From: an uncultured Spirochaetales bacterium
GTDB lineage: Bacteria; Spirochaetota; Spirochaetia; Sphaerochaetales; Sphaerochaetaceae
Direction: 5' to 3'
Assembly: GCA_949300325.1 (NCBI GenBank)
Contig: CASGDQ010000063.1
Span: 1-55,230 of the forward strand
DNA: 55,230 bases
Position numbers and translations under genes: made by a program. Shown piece by piece: positions 53,976 through 55,230 of the stretch (the stretch's first letter is position 1; the number at the start of each line of letters is the position of its first letter). Under the pieces are notes generated by a model that was not told the origin of the DNA, searched no databases, and worked only from the letters and a program-made list of their open reading frames with translations.

Positions 53976-54726
53976 ATTTATAATTAATGCGGAGAAAAGT
54001 CAATCTTTATCTGAGGTCCATGCAGTCAAGTTTTAACTTGACCGATTGCTTCAGCATACAAGAAATTTGTTATGAGAAACGATTACAAGATATGTTGATT
54101 TTGGCCAGAAAAATAAAGATATTATTTTATATAATAAAAGAAACTAAATATATAATTCAATATTTTATAAATCGTATTTAGATTTTGTACGTATAAATTA
54201 TTAATCAGGTTTAGATTAGTTTAATAGCAAATCAAAACCTCCAAGGAACTGTCGTCGTAGCAAGATCAAGGCGAGACTTCTTATCAGCGAATCCACGGCT
54301 AAGCGAGATTTCAAGGAAGAAGGGAGGAACAATAGTACCAGGTTATTTATGGAGGGGTACTACTATACTGTGGATCACGTTTACGCTTATGAATGCTTAC
54401 AATTCTTCAGACATTTGATTCGGACCTTTTATGAGATTTCCACGAAAAAGGCCTTAGAACTAATCGTTCTTGCATAAAACATGAAATTACACCATCATTG
54501 GATCAGAATGCGTTCTCGGCAATCCTCGCGCGTCTAAGGGCATATTCTCGCAGAAGTCTCACCTGCGATTTGCGTTGCGGACACTTTTAGCAGGGTCGCA
54601 AAAAGTACATAGTGACCGTAAAAAGTCCGCAACGGATAATAACACCTGAAGTTTCTTGACCTCCGTAATTCCTTGCTTTAAAGTAATTTCTAAACACTTA
54701 CAGTTTCGTGGAGTTTTATCGTCGTA
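53976..54726. other. Gene-poor junction region
   Basis: No convincing gene. It holds GTCAAG-TTTTAA-CTTGAC (near 54030-54046), an AT-rich stretch to about 54230 and a more GC-balanced stretch to 54726 that may be decayed coding DNA. It also holds an inverted repeat CGTTGCGGAC/GTCCGCAACG (54573-54582, 54625-54634) near the right attachment repeat. Short open frames here have no recognisable features. Confidence 0.5.
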
Positions 54727-55160
54727 CCTGGAGGCGGCAATAAACCAAGAAAGTTAACTCCGGAGTTATTTTTTTCAAAAAGCCCAAAATCCGTCCAAGG
54801 GACCGTAAAAGGTCCGCAAAACCCAGTGTTTAAAGTACAATTTTAGGAGAAGGTTTGCGTACACCTTGAGAGAGCATACTGATTCATCAAACGAGCCAGC
54901 AGAAAGAACATTTACGTGGTTTTCGAGCATTTGCCGGACAGAGAGTTTAGCACAGGAACCGATGACATGCGTAAAGCCATCTTTTTTGCAGAGACAATGC
55001 TGCGTGAGGACTGGCATAAGTTCGATAAAGAAAACTACAAGATGACTTTCGATGAATATGCGAAAGGTTTCTTCACAGACGAGGATTTCAGAGACTTCAG
55101 GAAGAAGAAGGAAGCCAAGAACAAGCGCTACGATGCGAAGTTCTGCTTCAACCACCAGGC
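54727..55160 (+). repeat. Right copy of the island-flanking direct repeat (attR-like)
   Basis: It begins CCTGGAGGCGGCAATAAACC and follows the left copy through the terminator remnant and recombinase fragment to ACCACCAGGC, where similarity stops abruptly. It carries only 13 bases of tRNA sequence, not a whole tRNA. Confidence 0.85.
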
Positions 55161-55194
55161 TTATATAATTATTATATATACATCTAAAGTCTAA
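54836..55194 (+). pseudogene. Tyrosine recombinase N-terminal remnant, right
   Basis: The frame from 54916 reads VFEHLPDREFSTGTDDMRKA, FAETMLREDW, TFDEYAKGFFTDEDF, then leaves homology after FNHQA and ends in AT-rich sequence. An earlier part (YNFRRRFAYTLREHTDSS) lies in another frame. It parallels the left remnant but lacks that copy's deletion. The core-binding and catalytic domains are missing. Confidence 0.6.
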
Positions 55195-55203
55195 ATACGT
55201 TTA
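55179..55203. repeat. AT-rich 25-bp repeat, copy past the right repeat
   Basis: It matches 53080-53104 at about 21 of 25 positions and starts with the motif also at 51795-51805. It suggests that partition-like sequence also follows the right attachment repeat. Confidence 0.5.
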
Positions 55204-55230
55204 GAATTATAAACTCTCAAAATTGCAAAA

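Noticed and set aside
53987..54181. Small open frame of 64 codons
   Set aside because: Very AT-rich, low-complexity product (many Ile, Tyr, Lys) without a ribosome site or motif.
1..55230. CRISPR array or retron
   Set aside because: I saw no regularly spaced direct repeats and no cas or reverse-transcriptase motifs in any strong frame.

Overview
The window looks like a chromosomal segment of a spirochaete, probably a host-associated Sphaerochaeta/Treponema-like member of Spirochaetota. I infer this from an alanyl-tRNA synthetase of only 597 aa lacking the C-terminal domain (the form known in Borrelia and Treponema), moderate GC and gene style; the sequence alone does not fix the genus. Bases 1-26.3 kb are ordinary chromosome. 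The rest, from the 3' end of a tRNA-Phe at 26254-26326, is a mobile defence island carrying BREX and CBASS systems.

Chromosomal part (1-26 kb): an FAD-dependent dehydrogenase, an esterase, a YfcE-like phosphodiesterase, an OmpR-type two-component system, a YoaK/DUF1275 membrane protein, rpsD, avtA, trxA, a Crp/Fnr regulator, a family 2 glycoside hydrolase, the GTPases ychF and hflX, a small beta-barrel-like exported protein, rlmN, a bile-acid/sodium-symporter-type transporter, alaS, a DprA-like protein, a ketopantoate reductase, a calcium-type P-ATPase, and a radical SAM-metK operon with a TetR regulator. At least nine of these genes have a -10 box 6-9 nt before the start codon, most with a good -35 box, so their mRNAs should be leaderless or nearly so. 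Other genes here have normal Shine-Dalgarno sites.

Island (26.3-54.7 kb): a 444-bp segment starting inside the tRNA-Phe 3' end (26314-26757) recurs, diverged, at 54727-55160. Each copy carries the tRNA tail, a terminator and the decayed N-terminus of a tyrosine recombinase, in the same orientation. This looks like tandem accretion: one island lies between the copies and a second begins at the right copy and runs out of the window. The left end holds IS256-type and IS30-like transposase remnants. A leftward trio follows (HTH protein, HNH endonuclease, lipoprotein), then a rightward type I BREX operon (small HTH gene, brxA, brxB, brxC, pglX, an AlbA/Schlafen-type ATPase, pglZ, brxL). Directly after it comes a type II CBASS operon: Cap4-like nuclease-SAVED effector, CD-NTase, E1/E2-like Cap2 and JAMM protease Cap3. 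The right end has a frameshifted M48 peptidase coupled to a traX-like pseudogene, a ParA/partner pair with AT-rich repeats, and a DUF3800 gene behind a structured leader with an intrinsic terminator.

How the parts fit: BREX (methylation plus an ATPase/phosphatase/Lon-like machinery) and CBASS (cyclic-oligonucleotide-triggered abortive nuclease) form layered phage defence on an element that also keeps partition and transfer-related genes. The most unusual sequence features are a perfect 20-bp inverted repeat inside pglX next to an AT-rich, apparently swapped target-recognition region; the ATPase gene embedded between pglX and pglZ; the direct-repeat tandem-island structure; and the leaderless promoter pattern.
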